From positions 1 through 55,389 of the forward strand of contig JAPLRP010000064.1 in NCBI GenBank assembly GCA_026399095.1: a DNA stretch of 55,389 nucleotides, given 5' to 3'. This document shows, piece by piece, positions 38,716 to 48,813 of the stretch; position 1 is the first letter of the stretch; every line of letters begins with the position of its first letter. The notes beneath the pieces are model-generated. The model made no database searches. It saw only the letters and a program-made list of their open reading frames with translations, and had not been told where the DNA came from. The DNA comes from Methylococcales bacterium. GTDB lineage: Bacteria > Pseudomonadota > Gammaproteobacteria > Methylococcales > Methylomonadaceae. The translations under genes were made by a program, and so were the position numbers.

Positions 38716-41328
38716 ATGAAAAAAATGACTAGCGCTGAATTGCGCACCGCCTTCCTGGAGTTTTTCCAACAGCGTGGGCATTCCATAGAGGCATCAAGTT
38801 CTCTAGTACCTGAAAATGATCCAACGTTATTATTCACTAATGCCGGCATGGTTCAATTTAAAGATTTGTTTTTAGGTAGAGAGCAACGTGAATACAACAA
38901 AGCTGTCACTACTCAACGCTGTGTTCGAGCGGGTGGAAAGCATAACGATCTCGAAAATGTTGGTTATACAGCAAGACACCATACTTTTTTTGAAATGCTG
39001 GGTAATTTTAGTTTTGGTGATTATTTTAAAAAAGAAGCGATTCATTATGCTTGGGATTTTTTAACCAAAGAGCTTGAAATTCCTGCCGGTAAGTTATGGG
39101 TTACTGTTTTTGAAGAGGATTTGGAAGCTGAACATATTTGGCTTAATGATGTGGGTGTGTCTCCGGATCGACTCTCAAAAATAGGCGCTAAAGATAATTT
39201 TTGGTCTATGGGTGATGTCGGTCCTTGCGGACCTTGTACTGAAATATTCTACGATCATGGTGAAGATATTCCGGGTGGTCCTCCGGGAACTCCAGAAGAG
39301 GATGGTGATAGGTATATTGAAGTCTGGAACTTGGTATTCATGCAATATGATCGTGCTGCCGACGGTACTTTAACACCGTTGCCTAAACCGTCTGTTGATA
39401 CGGGTATGGGCTTGGAGCGAATTAGTGCGGTTTTACAGGGCGTTCACAATAATTATGAAATTGATTTGTTTCAATCGGTTTTAAAAGCGGCTGCTGATAT
39501 TGTTGGCACAACTGATTTAAGCCAAAGTTCGTTACGCGTCATTGCAGATCATATCCGTTCCTGTGCTTTTTTGATAGCGGATGGTGTTATGCCCTCCAAT
39601 GAGGGAAGAGGTTATGTGCTTCGTCGAATCATTCGGCGTGCAATTAGGCATGGTTATCGCTTGGGCATTCAAGGCGTTTTCTTTTATAAACTGGTTTCAC
39701 CTTTGGTTAATGAGATGGGCGAAGCTTTTCCTGAACTTAAAGCCGCTCAGGCTCAAGTTGAAAGGGTGTTAAAAAAAGAAGAAGAGCGTTTTGCTGAAAC
39801 TTTAGGGCAAGGAATGAAAATTCTTGAAGCTTGTGTAGCAAAAATGCACGGCTCGGTTATCCCTGGAGAAACTGTATTTCAGCTTTATGATACCTATGGT
39901 TTTCCTGTTGATTTAACGGCTGATTTTGCACGTGAAAATAACTTGACTGTCGATCATGCCGGGTTTGAAGTGGCTATGTCGGCACAACGAGATAGAGCCC
40001 GTTCTGCGAGTAGTTTTAGTGCTGAATACAGTCAGGACATAAAGCTGGATAGTCAGACTGAATTTACGGGCTATGATTGTCTGGATGATCAGGCACATAT
40101 TATTGCATTGTTTAGTCAAGGTCAGCCTGTAGAAAACTTACAAGCTGGGTCAGAAGGTTTGATTGTTTTAGATAAAACGCCTTTTTATGCAGAGTCAGGC
40201 GGACAAGTTGGCGATTGTGGTCACATAATAGCGGCTGGCGCCGTATTTGAAGTGACCGATACCAAAAAACAGAGCGGTAATCTTTTTTTACATAAAGGTA
40301 AATTAATTTCCGGTTCCTTAAGTAAAGGTCAGACTTGTGATACTCATGTCAGTGCTGCCGACAGAAAAGCGACTGAGCTTAACCATTCCGCTACACATAT
40401 TTTGCACGCTGCCTTACGGCAGATTTTAGGTGATCATGTTAATCAAAAAGGTTCATTGGTAAATGTCGAACGTTTACGCTTTGATTTTTCGCATTTTGAA
40501 CCGGTAACCCCTGATCAAATTTTTACGCTTGAGCGCTTGGTAAACGAGCAGATTCGTTTAAATAATCCGGTTACTGCACAAACAATGGCCAAAGATTTGG
40601 CTGTACAAGCAGGAGCAATGGCTTTATTTGGCGAAAAATATGGCGCTGAAGTCAGGGTTTTAAAAATAGGTGATTTTTCCACAGAATTGTGTGGTGGTAC
40701 TCATGTTGAAAGAGCAGGAGATATCGGTTGCTTTAAAATAATATCTGAGACCGGTGTCGCCGCAGGTGTCAGGCGTATTGAAGCGGTTACGGGTTCTGGT
40801 TGTATTGAATGGATAGCGGGTCGTGATAAAGCTTTGAGTAGTATCGCGGGCTTGTTAAAAAGCTCAACCGATAAAGCGGCTGAAAAAGTAGAGCAAGTAC
40901 TTGAAAAAATCAGAACTCTGGAGAAGCAAATTGAACGTCTGAACTCAAAGTTGGCTAGTTCCGCAGGTGATGAGCTCAGTGCTCAAGCAATTGATGTTGC
41001 AGGCGTTAAGGTTTTGGCAGTTAAGCTTAATGATGTCGATAGTAAATCATTACGTGATCTTGCCGATCAGGTTAAAAACAAGTTGGGTAGTTGTGCGATC
41101 GTTTTGTCGATTGTTGATGATGGCAAAGTTAGCTTGATAGCGGTAGTTTCAAAGGATCGTGTCGGGCAAATAAAAGCCGGCGAACTGGTTAATTTTGTCG
41201 CAACTCAAGTTGGCGGTAAAGGTGGTGGAAAACCCGATTTAGCAATGGCCGGTGGAAATGATTCCTCTGGATTGGCTGGGGCTTTGGCGGCAGTTCCTGC
41301 TTGGATCCAGGCGCGCTTAGACGCTTAA
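38716..41328 (+). CDS. alaS: Alanyl-tRNA synthetase
   Basis: 870 residues. Class II synthetase charging tRNA-Ala, with an editing domain. The catalytic core opens with [18 protein letters not shown] and contains [14 protein letters not shown] and [38 protein letters not shown]. The editing domain shows [11 protein letters not shown] and [13 protein letters not shown] (zinc site His/His/Cys/His). The C-Ala domain ends with [12 protein letters not shown]. The order recA-recX-alaS-lysC is a conserved gammaproteobacterial block. Confidence 0.97.
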   Translation: MKKMTSAELRTAFLEFFQQRGHSIEASSSLVPENDPTLLFTNAGMVQFKDLFLGREQREYNKAVTTQRCVRAGGKHNDLENVGYTARHHTFFEMLGNFSFGDYFKKEAIHYAWDFLTKELEIPAGKLWVTVFEEDLEAEHIWLNDVGVSPDRLSKIGAKDNFWSMGDVGPCGPCTEIFYDHGEDIPGGPPGTPEEDGDRYIEVWNLVFMQYDRAADGTLTPLPKPSVDTGMGLERISAVLQGVHNNYEIDLFQSVLKAAADIVGTTDLSQSSLRVIADHIRSCAFLIADGVMPSNEGRGYVLRRIIRRAIRHGYRLGIQGVFFYKLVSPLVNEMGEAFPELKAAQAQVERVLKKEEERFAETLGQGMKILEACVAKMHGSVIPGETVFQLYDTYGFPVDLTADFARENNLTVDHAGFEVAMSAQRDRARSASSFSAEYSQDIKLDSQTEFTGYDCLDDQAHIIALFSQGQPVENLQAGSEGLIVLDKTPFYAESGGQVGDCGHIIAAGAVFEVTDTKKQSGNLFLHKGKLISGSLSKGQTCDTHVSAADRKATELNHSATHILHAALRQILGDHVNQKGSLVNVERLRFDFSHFEPVTPDQIFTLERLVNEQIRLNNPVTAQTMAKDLAVQAGAMALFGEKYGAEVRVLKIGDFSTELCGGTHVERAGDIGCFKIISETGVAAGVRRIEAVTGSGCIEWIAGRDKALSSIAGLLKSSTDKAAEKVEQVLEKIRTLEKQIERLNSKLASSAGDELSAQAIDVAGVKVLAVKLNDVDSKSLRDLADQVKNKLGSCAIVLSIVDDGKVSLIAVVSKDRVGQIKAGELVNFVATQVGGKGGGKPDLAMAGGNDSSGLAGALAAVPAWIQARLDA

Positions 41329-41343
41329 TATAGGTTTTATTGA

Positions 41344-42573
41344 ATGGCATTATATGTATTTAAATTTGGAGGCACTTCGGTAGGTTCAGTAGAGCGTATC
41401 AAAGTAGTTGCTGAGAAAGTAAAAAAAGCCCATGAATTGGGTGATCAAATTATTGTAGTATTGTCTGCCATGAGCGGCGAAACCAATCGGCTGATTGCAT
41501 TGGCAAAAGAAATACAGACGCAACCTACAGAACGGGAAATGGATGTTTTAATTTCTACTGGCGAACAGGTTACCGTCGCTTTATTAAGTATGGCCTTGCA
41601 TGAACTAGGTTGTGAGGCTATTTCCTATACGGGAGCGCAAGTTAAAATATTGACTGACAGCACATTTACTAAAGCCAGAATACACGAAATTGAAGATACA
41701 AAAATTCGCGCTGATCTTAATTCAGGTAAGGTTGTTGTTGTTGCCGGTTTTCAGGGAGTTGATGATAACGGTAATATTACAACCCTAGGGCGGGGCGGTT
41801 CGGATACCACAGCGGTTGCTTTAGCAGCCGCATTAAAAGCCGACGAATGTCATATTTATACCGATGTCGATGGTGTTTACACCACCGATCCGAGGGTTGA
41901 ACCAAAAGCCCGCAGGCTCAATCAAATAACATTTGAAGAAATGCTGGAAATGGCCAGTTTAGGTTCAAAGGTTTTACAAATCAGATCGGTAGAATTTGCC
42001 GGCAAATATAATGTTGCGTTACGCGTATTATCGTCATTTAAAGAAGGGTGCGGCACACTTATCACCTACGAGGAATCACAAATGGAAAGTGCTTTAATTT
42101 CAGGCATCGCCTTTAATCGAGATGAGGCAAAACTAACAATAACCGGTGTGCCTGATTTACCCGGTGTTGCCTATAAAATTCTTGGGCCGGTTGCTGATTC
42201 CAATATTGAAGTGGATATGATAATCCAGAATATTGCGGACGATAAAACGACGGATTTTACCTTCACTGTTCATCGTAATGATTACGAGCAAGCAAAATCA
42301 ATTCTGGAAAAAACTTGTGTTGAACTGGGCGCAAGAAAAGTAACTGGTGATAATACGATTGTGAAAGTATCTATCGTGGGTGTTGGTATGCGTTCTCATG
42401 CAGGCATTGCCAGCACTATGTTTAAAACCTTAGCGTCTGAGGGTATCAATATTCGTATGATAGCAACATCAGAAATAAAGATTTCTGTAGTTGTCGATGA
42501 AAAATATATGGAGCTTGCAGTTAGAGCTTTGCATGCTGCATTTGAATTGGATAAAGTGACCGAAGAGGTTTAG
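41344..42573 (+). CDS. lysC: Aspartokinase
   Basis: 409 residues. It phosphorylates aspartate at the entry of the Lys/Thr/Met pathway. The kinase domain begins ALYVFKFGGTSVGS and contains VSTGEQV-like (here ISTGEQVTVALLS) and GRGGSDTTAVALAAAL motifs. Two ACT domains follow (~265-400: LTITGVPDLPGVAYKILGPVAD and VSIVGVGMRSHAGIASTMFKTL), the site of lysine/threonine feedback. It is the monofunctional type; homoserine dehydrogenase is separate at 13755. csrA, which often follows in this block, is absent here. Confidence 0.97.
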   Translation: MALYVFKFGGTSVGSVERIKVVAEKVKKAHELGDQIIVVLSAMSGETNRLIALAKEIQTQPTEREMDVLISTGEQVTVALLSMALHELGCEAISYTGAQVKILTDSTFTKARIHEIEDTKIRADLNSGKVVVVAGFQGVDDNGNITTLGRGGSDTTAVALAAALKADECHIYTDVDGVYTTDPRVEPKARRLNQITFEEMLEMASLGSKVLQIRSVEFAGKYNVALRVLSSFKEGCGTLITYEESQMESALISGIAFNRDEAKLTITGVPDLPGVAYKILGPVADSNIEVDMIIQNIADDKTTDFTFTVHRNDYEQAKSILEKTCVELGARKVTGDNTIVKVSIVGVGMRSHAGIASTMFKTLASEGINIRMIATSEIKISVVVDEKYMELAVRALHAAFELDKVTEEV

Positions 42574-42797
42574 TGGCCATACTTAATGCCATTAGAGGTA
42601 CATTGTAAAAGAGCATTATTATTAGCTTGGTGGATTATATAGTCAACCAGTATTATGTAGTTGCTTGAGTTATGCTTGGCTAAAGTTTTAAATCAAGAAA
42701 TGGTATCGAACAGTTACATGAAATTAATTTATAATTGTTATAAGGTTCAAGTAAAGCACGATTTAATTCATTAATTAATAACTCTAAGGTGATAAAT

Positions 42798-42995
42798 ATG
42801 TCAGAGATAGTTGGTACGACAGCGGGTGAGATCTGGGAATTTCTTGATAAAAACGGGCCGATTAGTACATCCAAGTTGGTCAAGGAAATTAAAGTGGACG
42901 AGAAAAATGTCCAGCGTGGTATTGGTTGGTTAGCTCAAGAAGGTAAAGTTTGTATTGAGATAATCAATCGTGCAGAAACAATATCGTTGATATAA
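42798..42995 (+). CDS. Small winged-helix protein (DUF2582 type)
   Basis: 65 residues. The sequence MSEIVGTTAGEIWEFLDKNGPISTSKLVKEIKVDEKNVQRGIGWLAQEGKV reads as a compact winged helix-turn-helix of the DUF2582 family. Such proteins are small putative DNA-binding regulators of unknown target. The ATG at 42798 is preferred to a GTG at 42789 because AAGG lies 8 bases upstream. It is 224 bases from lysC and is probably separately transcribed. Confidence 0.8.
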   Translation: MSEIVGTTAGEIWEFLDKNGPISTSKLVKEIKVDEKNVQRGIGWLAQEGKVCIEIINRAETISLI

Positions 42996-43247
42996 AGAAA
43001 GCTTATTACACAATAATATTGACTGCCAACCCTCATTAGTAAAATTTGGATAGGAGTTTTAGTGCTGTAAAAGTGCTAAGATTCCTATTGAGCATCAGAT
43101 AAAAATTCCTTAAGTGCAGTATTAATTCACTGTTAGTTAATATCGTAATACATGCGAAAGGTAATTATTTTTCCAAAGCAATAGTTAATAAGTCATTGAT
43201 TTTTTAATCTAAACAAAATTTAATTGTTTTCTGACTGCCTCTGGTAT

Positions 43248-44330
43248 TTATTCAAAATCTTTTTGAATGCGTGCGGGTAGCATGACTGTCTTAACGCCGG
43301 CTTCAGCAAAAGTAGCCATTTCATTTAAAAAAATAACAGCTGATTGCAATAATGGATAGGCTAGGGCAATACCAGAACCTTCTCCTAAGCGTAAGTCCAT
43401 ATTGAGTATTGCCCTAGCGTTAAAGTAGACTAACAAAGCTTGGTGGCCTTGTTCATTGGAAACATGGCTAAATACGCAGTAAGCAAGTACTTGGGGATAT
43501 AGTTTGTAAGCCACTAATAAAGCGGTGCTGGCTATGAAACCATCAACCATAATAAGCATTCCAACTTCAGCGGCTTTAAGATAGGCGCCAACCATCATGG
43601 CAATTTCATAACCCCCAAAAGTAGCCAAGACATCTAATGGTGTTGACAGGTTTTCATGATTGTTTAGCGCTTGTTGTAATACGTTTAGTTTGTGTCGTAG
43701 TTGTTCATCATTTAAACCTGTTCCTCTACCTACACATTGATCTAATGGAAGATTAGTTAAACAATGCATGAGTAACGCAGCAGATGAGGTATTACCGATA
43801 CCCATCTCACCAAAGCCGATACAGTTACATTCCGTTTTATATTGTTCTAAAACCAATTCTGCACCGGCTTGGACGGCTTTAATACAAGCCTTTCCAGACA
43901 TTGCCTGATATGTTAAAAAATTGTGAGTGCCTTTATCAATTTTTGCATCAATCAGCTTTGGGTGATAAGGTAAATCGGCATTTACGCCGGCATCAACAAT
44001 CAATAATTCCAGTTGATGTTGTCGTGCAAATACACTGATTGCAGCACCACCAGATAAAAAGTTGCCTATCATTTGTGAAGTAACAATTTGTGGATAGGCG
44101 CTGATACCGGCTTCAACAATACCGTGATCACCTGCAAAAATAAGAATTGTGGGCTTATTTAAGCGAGGTGTCAGTGTGTTTTGGCACAGCCCGATTTGAA
44201 GAGCCAGCACTTCGAGTTGACCTAATGCGCCCAAGGGTTTGGTTTTTTGATCAATTTTGGCTTGTAATAATAAACGCAGTTTTTCAGAGGGTGCAGAGAT
44301 GACAAAATTTAAGGGCACGGCGTGTTCCAA
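43248..44330 (-). CDS. cobT: Nicotinate-nucleotide-dimethylbenzimidazole phosphoribosyltransferase CobT
   Basis: 360 residues. It makes alpha-ribazole phosphate from DMB and nicotinate mononucleotide for the cobalamin lower ligand. Visible motifs are KTKPLGALGQLE, IFAGDHGIVEAGISAYPQ, GFGEMGIGNTSSAALL and the C-terminal catalytic Glu in LRLGEGSGIALAYPLL. It overlaps bluB by 22 bases, so supply and use of DMB are encoded in one transcript. Confidence 0.96.
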   Translation of the reverse strand: MEHAVPLNFVISAPSEKLRLLLQAKIDQKTKPLGALGQLEVLALQIGLCQNTLTPRLNKPTILIFAGDHGIVEAGISAYPQIVTSQMIGNFLSGGAAISVFARQHQLELLIVDAGVNADLPYHPKLIDAKIDKGTHNFLTYQAMSGKACIKAVQAGAELVLEQYKTECNCIGFGEMGIGNTSSAALLMHCLTNLPLDQCVGRGTGLNDEQLRHKLNVLQQALNNHENLSTPLDVLATFGGYEIAMMVGAYLKAAEVGMLIMVDGFIASTALLVAYKLYPQVLAYCVFSHVSNEQGHQALLVYFNARAILNMDLRLGEGSGIALAYPLLQSAVIFLNEMATFAEAGVKTVMLPARIQKDFE

Positions 44331-44962
44331 GTGTTTTCATAGAGCAGAGTGTTAAGGTCTTTACGATATTCCCAATGTTGTTCTTCCAACATAGGTTTAT
44401 CGTAAAATTTATCGACGTGCCCCATGCATAAAATAGCGATGGGTTGACTATCTTCAGGCATATTTAATAACACTTTTAAAGCATTGGGATCAAACATGGA
44501 TACCCAGCCTAAACCTAAACCTTCCGCACGAGCTGCCAGCCACATGTTTTGTATCGCGCAGGACAAAGAAGCAAAATCCATGTCCGGCATCGTACGCCTA
44601 CCAAAAATGTATTGCTCTCGTCCCCCACATAAAGCAGCTATCAGGATAACGGGACATTCCATTATGCCCTCGACTTTTAGCTTCATAAACTCGTCTTCCC
44701 GCTCATTTAAAGCTTCGGCTGTACTGACTCTTTCTTGCTCGACAAGATCATGAATGGCGACACGTAAGTTCGGGGAGCTAATCCGAATAAATCGCCATGG
44801 CTGCATAAAGCCCACACTCGGTGCATGATGAGCGGCATCGAGTAGACGGGTTAAAACATCGGAAGCAATAGGCTTTGACAAAAAATGCCGCATATCACGG
44901 CGCTCATATATTGCCCTATAGATAGCAGCTCTTTCTGCGTCAGAGTAAAAGTTTTCGGGCAT
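44309..44962 (-). CDS. bluB: 5,6-dimethylbenzimidazole synthase BluB
   Basis: 217 residues. BluB cannibalises reduced FMN with O2 to form DMB. It is a nitroreductase-fold protein: IYERRDMRHFLSKP at the start, HHAPSVGFMQPWRFI, RRTMPDMDFASLSCAIQNMWLAARAEGLGLGWVSMFD and a short C-terminus. The Asp and Ser in the MPDMDFAS segment fit the BluB active site. With cobT it shows aerobic DMB synthesis. No cobalamin riboswitch was found in the 167 bases upstream. Confidence 0.95.
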   Translation of the reverse strand: MPENFYSDAERAAIYRAIYERRDMRHFLSKPIASDVLTRLLDAAHHAPSVGFMQPWRFIRISSPNLRVAIHDLVEQERVSTAEALNEREDEFMKLKVEGIMECPVILIAALCGGREQYIFGRRTMPDMDFASLSCAIQNMWLAARAEGLGLGWVSMFDPNALKVLLNMPEDSQPIAILCMGHVDKFYDKPMLEEQHWEYRKDLNTLLYENTWNTPCP

Positions 44963-45129
44963 GATTTAGAGTTGATTAAATAAAGGGGGGAGCATAATGC
45001 TCGAGGCTTTTGCAAGCAAATTTGGATCTTTAACGTCTGTATTGGTGTGATTATACTAATAATTTGCTAGAGATAAGCTGATCAACTTGTTAATAACTAT
45101 ACGATTTCAATTGATCAGCCGTTCTGGTA

Positions 45130-45300
45130 TTAATCTAAAAATATAAAATCGTCTTTTCCTACGCCACATTCAGGACAAAGCCAATCATCGGGTACATCTG
45201 CCCATAACGTTCCGGGTGCAATACCTGATTCCTCATCACCTTCTTCTTCATCGTAAATATGGTCGCAAACATCGCATACATATTTTTTAAAATCTGCCAT
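45130..45300 (-). CDS. Rubredoxin
   Basis: 56 residues, begins MADFKKYVCDVCDHIYDEEEG and contains PDDWLCPECGVGKDDF. The four Fe-binding cysteines (YVCDVC and LCPECG) are in place, giving a one-iron electron carrier. It lies between bluB and the DUF482 gene on the same strand (86-base gap upstream). No rubredoxin reductase is nearby. Confidence 0.95.
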   Translation of the reverse strand: MADFKKYVCDVCDHIYDEEEGDEESGIAPGTLWADVPDDWLCPECGVGKDDFIFLD

Positions 45301-45386
45301 TAGTATTTCTCAAGGTTAATAGTAAGTTAAACTCTACACATCGCAAAGCTGAGCTGAATATAACAGCTTTATAGTAATTTTCAATG

Positions 45387-46550
45387 TTATTTAAAAGGCA
45401 AATAAGAGGCAGCGTTTTTTTTGTATTGCTCCATTGCTTTTTGTTCATCTAGTACAAAGTTATCAATCGCTTTTGCAAAACGACTGTCTCTTAGCCAATG
45501 TGCTGAATAAGTGGTGACTGGTTCAAAACCACGCGCAATTTTGTGCTCTCCTTGAGCGCCGGAATCAAAACGTTGTAAACCCTTTTCAATGCAATAATCC
45601 AGTCCTTGGTAATAGCAAGTTTCAAAATGCAGGCTATTGTATTCGTCATAACACCCCCAATACCGACCATATAAAGTATCCGCACCAATAAAGCTTAGCG
45701 CCGCAGCAACAGGTTTATCATCTTTAAAGGCAAGTACCAGCAAAAGCTGTTCGCCCATAGTCGCGGCTATCTGTTCAAAAAAGGTCAAATTTAAATACGG
45801 TTGTGAGCCTTTTTTTAAATAAGTCATGGAGTAAAAATCATAAAATATCTGCCATTGCAAGGCACTGACTTCATTACCATTAATCCGTGATAAATGAATA
45901 CCCTGTTCGTTAACCCGGCGACGTTCTCGTTTAATCATCTTACGTTTGCTGGCACTTAGCGTTTGCATAAAACCATCAAAATCTTGATAAGCCTTATTGA
46001 ACCACTGAAATTGCACGCCTACACGTATACTTAACGGTAGTGATTTAAATAACTCAACTTGCGGCATGGTAGGGAACAGGCAATGCCATGAGGAAATATT
46101 ATGATGCTCTGAAAGTTGTTTAATAAACGTAAATAATAATTGCGTAACTTCCAGTGGATCGAAAGATTTTTTAATGATAATTCTAGAGCCCTGGCAAGGC
46201 GTCAGCGGAATCGCTGTTAACAACTTTGGGTAATAATCAATTCCGTGTTGTTGATAAGCTTGCGCCCATTGATGATCAAAAACGTATTCACCCCAAGAAT
46301 GTTCCTTGAGATACAAGGGCATAAAAGCAACTAACGCTTCATCCTTAAAAACCAATAAATGTGCAGGTATCCAACCTGTTTGCTGACAAACTGAGCCACT
46401 TTTCTCCAGCGCCAATAAAAACTCATGACGCATAAATGGGTAAGCCTCACCCGCAAGTTGATTCCAGGTAGAACCATCAACTTGAGCTATGCTATTGATT
46501 TGTTTTATGTCCATTAAACTACCTGGCTTATGATCAAGTCCGATAATCAT
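45387..46550 (-). CDS. DUF482/GNAT-like acyltransferase family protein
   Basis: 387 residues. It is related to the COG3146 group (two GNAT-like domains as in FemAB). Signatures are YPFMRHEFLLALEKSGSV, GEYVFDHQWAQAYQQHGIDYYPKLL, PFTPC-like PLTPCQGSRI, CLFP, YGRYWGCYDEYNSLHFETCYYQGLDYCIEKGLQRFDSGAQGEHKIARGF. The substrate is unknown. ATG at 46550 is chosen because GGAGAGG lies just upstream; an ATG at 46514 with AGG is the alternative. Confidence 0.85.
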   Translation of the reverse strand: MIIGLDHKPGSLMDIKQINSIAQVDGSTWNQLAGEAYPFMRHEFLLALEKSGSVCQQTGWIPAHLLVFKDEALVAFMPLYLKEHSWGEYVFDHQWAQAYQQHGIDYYPKLLTAIPLTPCQGSRIIIKKSFDPLEVTQLLFTFIKQLSEHHNISSWHCLFPTMPQVELFKSLPLSIRVGVQFQWFNKAYQDFDGFMQTLSASKRKMIKRERRRVNEQGIHLSRINGNEVSALQWQIFYDFYSMTYLKKGSQPYLNLTFFEQIAATMGEQLLLVLAFKDDKPVAAALSFIGADTLYGRYWGCYDEYNSLHFETCYYQGLDYCIEKGLQRFDSGAQGEHKIARGFEPVTTYSAHWLRDSRFAKAIDNFVLDEQKAMEQYKKNAASYLPFK

Positions 46551-46744
46551 AGCCTCTCCAATTAAACAGACGTAAATTACATGTGATTTTGATCATAGCA
46601 TATTCAATTACAATATTTCTAATTCAAGTGTGTGCTTACAAAAGTGATAGGCCTCGTTAATGGAGTGAGAACGTTTGCTATAATGTGAAAATGAAACCGG
46701 AGCATGATATTTTTTAAAAAACTAAAATAGAGTAGGTGGTCTGT

Positions 46745-47101
46745 ATGTTTAAAAGAACTTTGTTAGCCTTAGTTATGTTGTCGTCAGCTATTTCTGCGGC
46801 TAATGCGGGTAATATTTCAAATGGTATTTGGTCGCCAGTTGCTTGCGGTACTCAACCAGTCTCTCCGGTTGTTGATCAAAATAGTGTTGAGGCTTACAAC
46901 AAAAGTATTACAGCGATTAATGAATGGCAGCGTAAAGCCAATGACTTTATGACCTGTTTGATTAATGAGGCCAATGCCGATAATGCGTTAATTGCCAAGA
47001 CGGCAAATGAAGAACAGGCTCAATTTAGGCGTTTAATAGATAAGGTAAAAATAGATAGCCTCCAGGAAGGCTATCTAAGTTTTATTTTACGTATTTATTA
47101 A
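46745..47101 (+). CDS. Small secreted protein, C-terminus reading into a terminator hairpin
   Basis: 118 residues from the ATG at 46745 (AGGTGG 5 bases upstream; a GTG at 46736 would add three). Unknown family. It has a signal peptide (MFKRTLLALVMLSSAISAANA) and a mature helical part with two cysteines (PVACGTQP and DFMTCLINEANADN). The last ~16 codons run through a stem-loop that looks like a terminator and overlap the end of the convergent amidohydrolase gene by 20 bases, so the present C-terminus (SLQEGYLSFILRIY) may be an extension created by a recent frameshift or lost stop. A shifted frame ends at TAA near 47046. Confidence 0.6.
   Translation: MFKRTLLALVMLSSAISAANAGNISNGIWSPVACGTQPVSPVVDQNSVEAYNKSITAINEWQRKANDFMTCLINEANADNALIAKTANEEQAQFRRLIDKVKIDSLQEGYLSFILRIY
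47053..47076. terminator. Terminator-like stem-loop between convergent genes, inside the coding end
   Basis: AGATAGCCT (47053-47061) pairs with AGGCTATCT (47068-47076) around CCAGGA. A partial T-rich run (AAGTTTTATTTTA) follows on the plus strand. It lies within the 3' end of the small secreted gene and beyond the stop of the minus-strand amidohydrolase gene, so it could serve both. Confidence 0.65.
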
Positions 47102-48335
47102 CAACGAATTGACCACCCGACATAACCAAATCAGGATATTCGAGTAATTTAAATCTTTCAATAGGATTACCTTTTACTGCAATAATATCTGCAGGTGCTC
47201 CGGCGACAAGAGTTCCAAGCTTTGGAATGCCCAGGTTTTTTCCAGCTTCGGAAGTGACTGATTTAAAGACATTCAGTACGTCAGGAAAGTCAATGGAATC
47301 ACCACTGGTTAAATGCAATATCATATGCATTTCTTCGCCATTGATACCCCAAGGTACATTGTCATGAGCTACTTCAGAGCCATAGATGAATTTAGCGCCT
47401 TTACTGGCCAAACTCATTGTATTGGAATGAATACCCTTAAAAGTAGTAGTATTAACGCAAGATGATAAAGTATCAATTGTGGTTACAAAAGTAACCTTTT
47501 CATTCACTGCAAGTTGTAGTAAATCTTCTCTGATTTCAGCGCAAGGCATGTGGGCTAATTCATCTACACCGCCTAATACAGCTCGTTCAAAGCCAATATT
47601 TTCTCCGACATGAGCAATAACTCTTTTTTGTAGGGCATGTGCTTGACTTACAATTGCCTGGACAGTTTCTAAAGAAAGCAGATTCCATGGTGTTTCGGGT
47701 ACCGGACCATCGTGAGGTTGCATCCAAGGTGCGCCGGTTTCTCCGCCTGGCTCTAGAGCAATTTTGATCGCCGTTGCTCCGCCCGCCACCAGATCCTTTA
47801 CAGCTTGTTGAGCTTCAGCGGGGGAGTTAACTGGGAGGCCAATTTTGTCATAGCCGCCATTGCCGCCACCGAATATATTAAGCGGGTAGCCACCGGGTGC
47901 TTGAAGGATAGGACCCACACTTAATAATCTTAGCTTGCCGTTTCCACCTTCAGGTTTCATCAATGGGCCGCCAGTATCTTGTACCGTAGTGATACCATGC
48001 TCTAACACAGTATCTTTACGAACATTTTGGAAGGTAACATGCGCGTGTGACTCAATAAAACCCGGTAAGATTGTTGAATTACCTAAATTGATTTTTGTTT
48101 TACATGAACCGTTCAAATTAGCGGCCTTACCTACTTTTTTGACTTTATTGCCTTCGATTAAAACGGCTATTTTTCCTTCTGTAACAGTAGTTCCATTAAA
48201 TAATCGATTGGCAGTTATTAATTTACATGTGGGTGGGGTTGTAGTGTGAGCAGCTGCAGAAAAGCTGATGCTTTGGCATAGACCTATTGCAAGCATTAAG
48301 CTTGTAGGTTTAAGTAATTGACGTTTAATTCTCAT
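47082..48335 (-). CDS. Exported amidohydrolase family protein
   Basis: 417 residues with a signal peptide (SLMLAIGLCQSISFSAAAH). It belongs to the metal-dependent amidohydrolase superfamily, close to imidazolonepropionase- and prolidase-like secreted enzymes. The metal ligands are visible: HAH in FIESHAHVTF (~95), the Lys in GGATAIKIALEPGG, His in RVIAHVGENIGF and HM in VDELAHMPC, and a C-terminal composite-domain strand PADIIAVKGNPIERF. The substrate cannot be inferred. It converges with the small gene at 46745. Confidence 0.88.
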   Translation of the reverse strand: MRIKRQLLKPTSLMLAIGLCQSISFSAAAHTTTPPTCKLITANRLFNGTTVTEGKIAVLIEGNKVKKVGKAANLNGSCKTKINLGNSTILPGFIESHAHVTFQNVRKDTVLEHGITTVQDTGGPLMKPEGGNGKLRLLSVGPILQAPGGYPLNIFGGGNGGYDKIGLPVNSPAEAQQAVKDLVAGGATAIKIALEPGGETGAPWMQPHDGPVPETPWNLLSLETVQAIVSQAHALQKRVIAHVGENIGFERAVLGGVDELAHMPCAEIREDLLQLAVNEKVTFVTTIDTLSSCVNTTTFKGIHSNTMSLASKGAKFIYGSEVAHDNVPWGINGEEMHMILHLTSGDSIDFPDVLNVFKSVTSEAGKNLGIPKLGTLVAGAPADIIAVKGNPIERFKLLEYPDLVMSGGQFVVNKYVK

Positions 48336-48740
48336 TGACTTCCCTAAATGTTTTTTTAAATTGAAATTTTATAATTTGCTTACCAAGGGTATTTAATACA
48401 ATTAAGTTAACTGTATATTTACTTTGGTAATCTTTTTAAGTTTGAGCCAGAAAACTAAGACAAAATAAGTCAGATTAAACTGGATCAGTGACTAGTTAAG
48501 CAAAAATTAAGCCATAAAACATAACGTTGCCTATTAATAGCCTGATTAGTCTTTAGTAATTTAAAAATAACAGAGGTAAATTTAGCAGTTTTATAAGTAG
48601 ATTGGTGGTTGGCGCTCAGTAATATAAAGCTTTAACAGAGATAATTATGGGGTTTTATTGAACGCAAATAATCATCGCCCGGAAAAATAAAATCAAGGGT
48701 TGTCTTTTTATTTTTTAATGGCTTTTAAGTTGATTAAGCA
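48336..48740. other. Long upstream region, no gene seen
   Basis: About 400 AT-rich bases between the amidohydrolase start and the operator-like repeats. No ORF with credible start or protein-like composition, no tRNA. It presumably contains the amidohydrolase promoter. Confidence 0.45.
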
Positions 48741-48787
48741 AAAAGTGTGTCATATGACACATCCACTGCGTGATATGACACACTTTT
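48741..48787. promoter_or_regulatory. Operator-like repeat array/large inverted repeat
   Basis: The unit TGTGTCAT occurs three times: 48746-48753, inverted at 48754-48761 (together a perfect 16-bp palindrome TGTGTCATATGACACA) and again inverted at 48775-48782, so ATATGACACA is repeated directly with a 21-base period, two helical turns. The outer arms AAAAGTGTGTCATAT (48741-48755) and ATATGACACACTTTT (48773-48787) also pair as a 15-bp stem. The block ends just before a TATAAT at 48814, which suits an activator or repressor site; an alternative is a transcribed hairpin. Confidence 0.6.
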
Positions 48788-48813
48788 AAAAAATCTTTAG
48801 GTGGCTAGCGCCT

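Noticed and set aside
44963-45129. Cobalamin riboswitch before bluB
   Set aside because: No B12-box-like conserved segment is visible in the 167 bases.
48741-48787. CRISPR-like or CRP site reading of the TGTGTCAT repeats
   Set aside because: Only three 8-base units with overlapping symmetry, no spacers, and the spacing does not match TGTGA-N6-TCACA.
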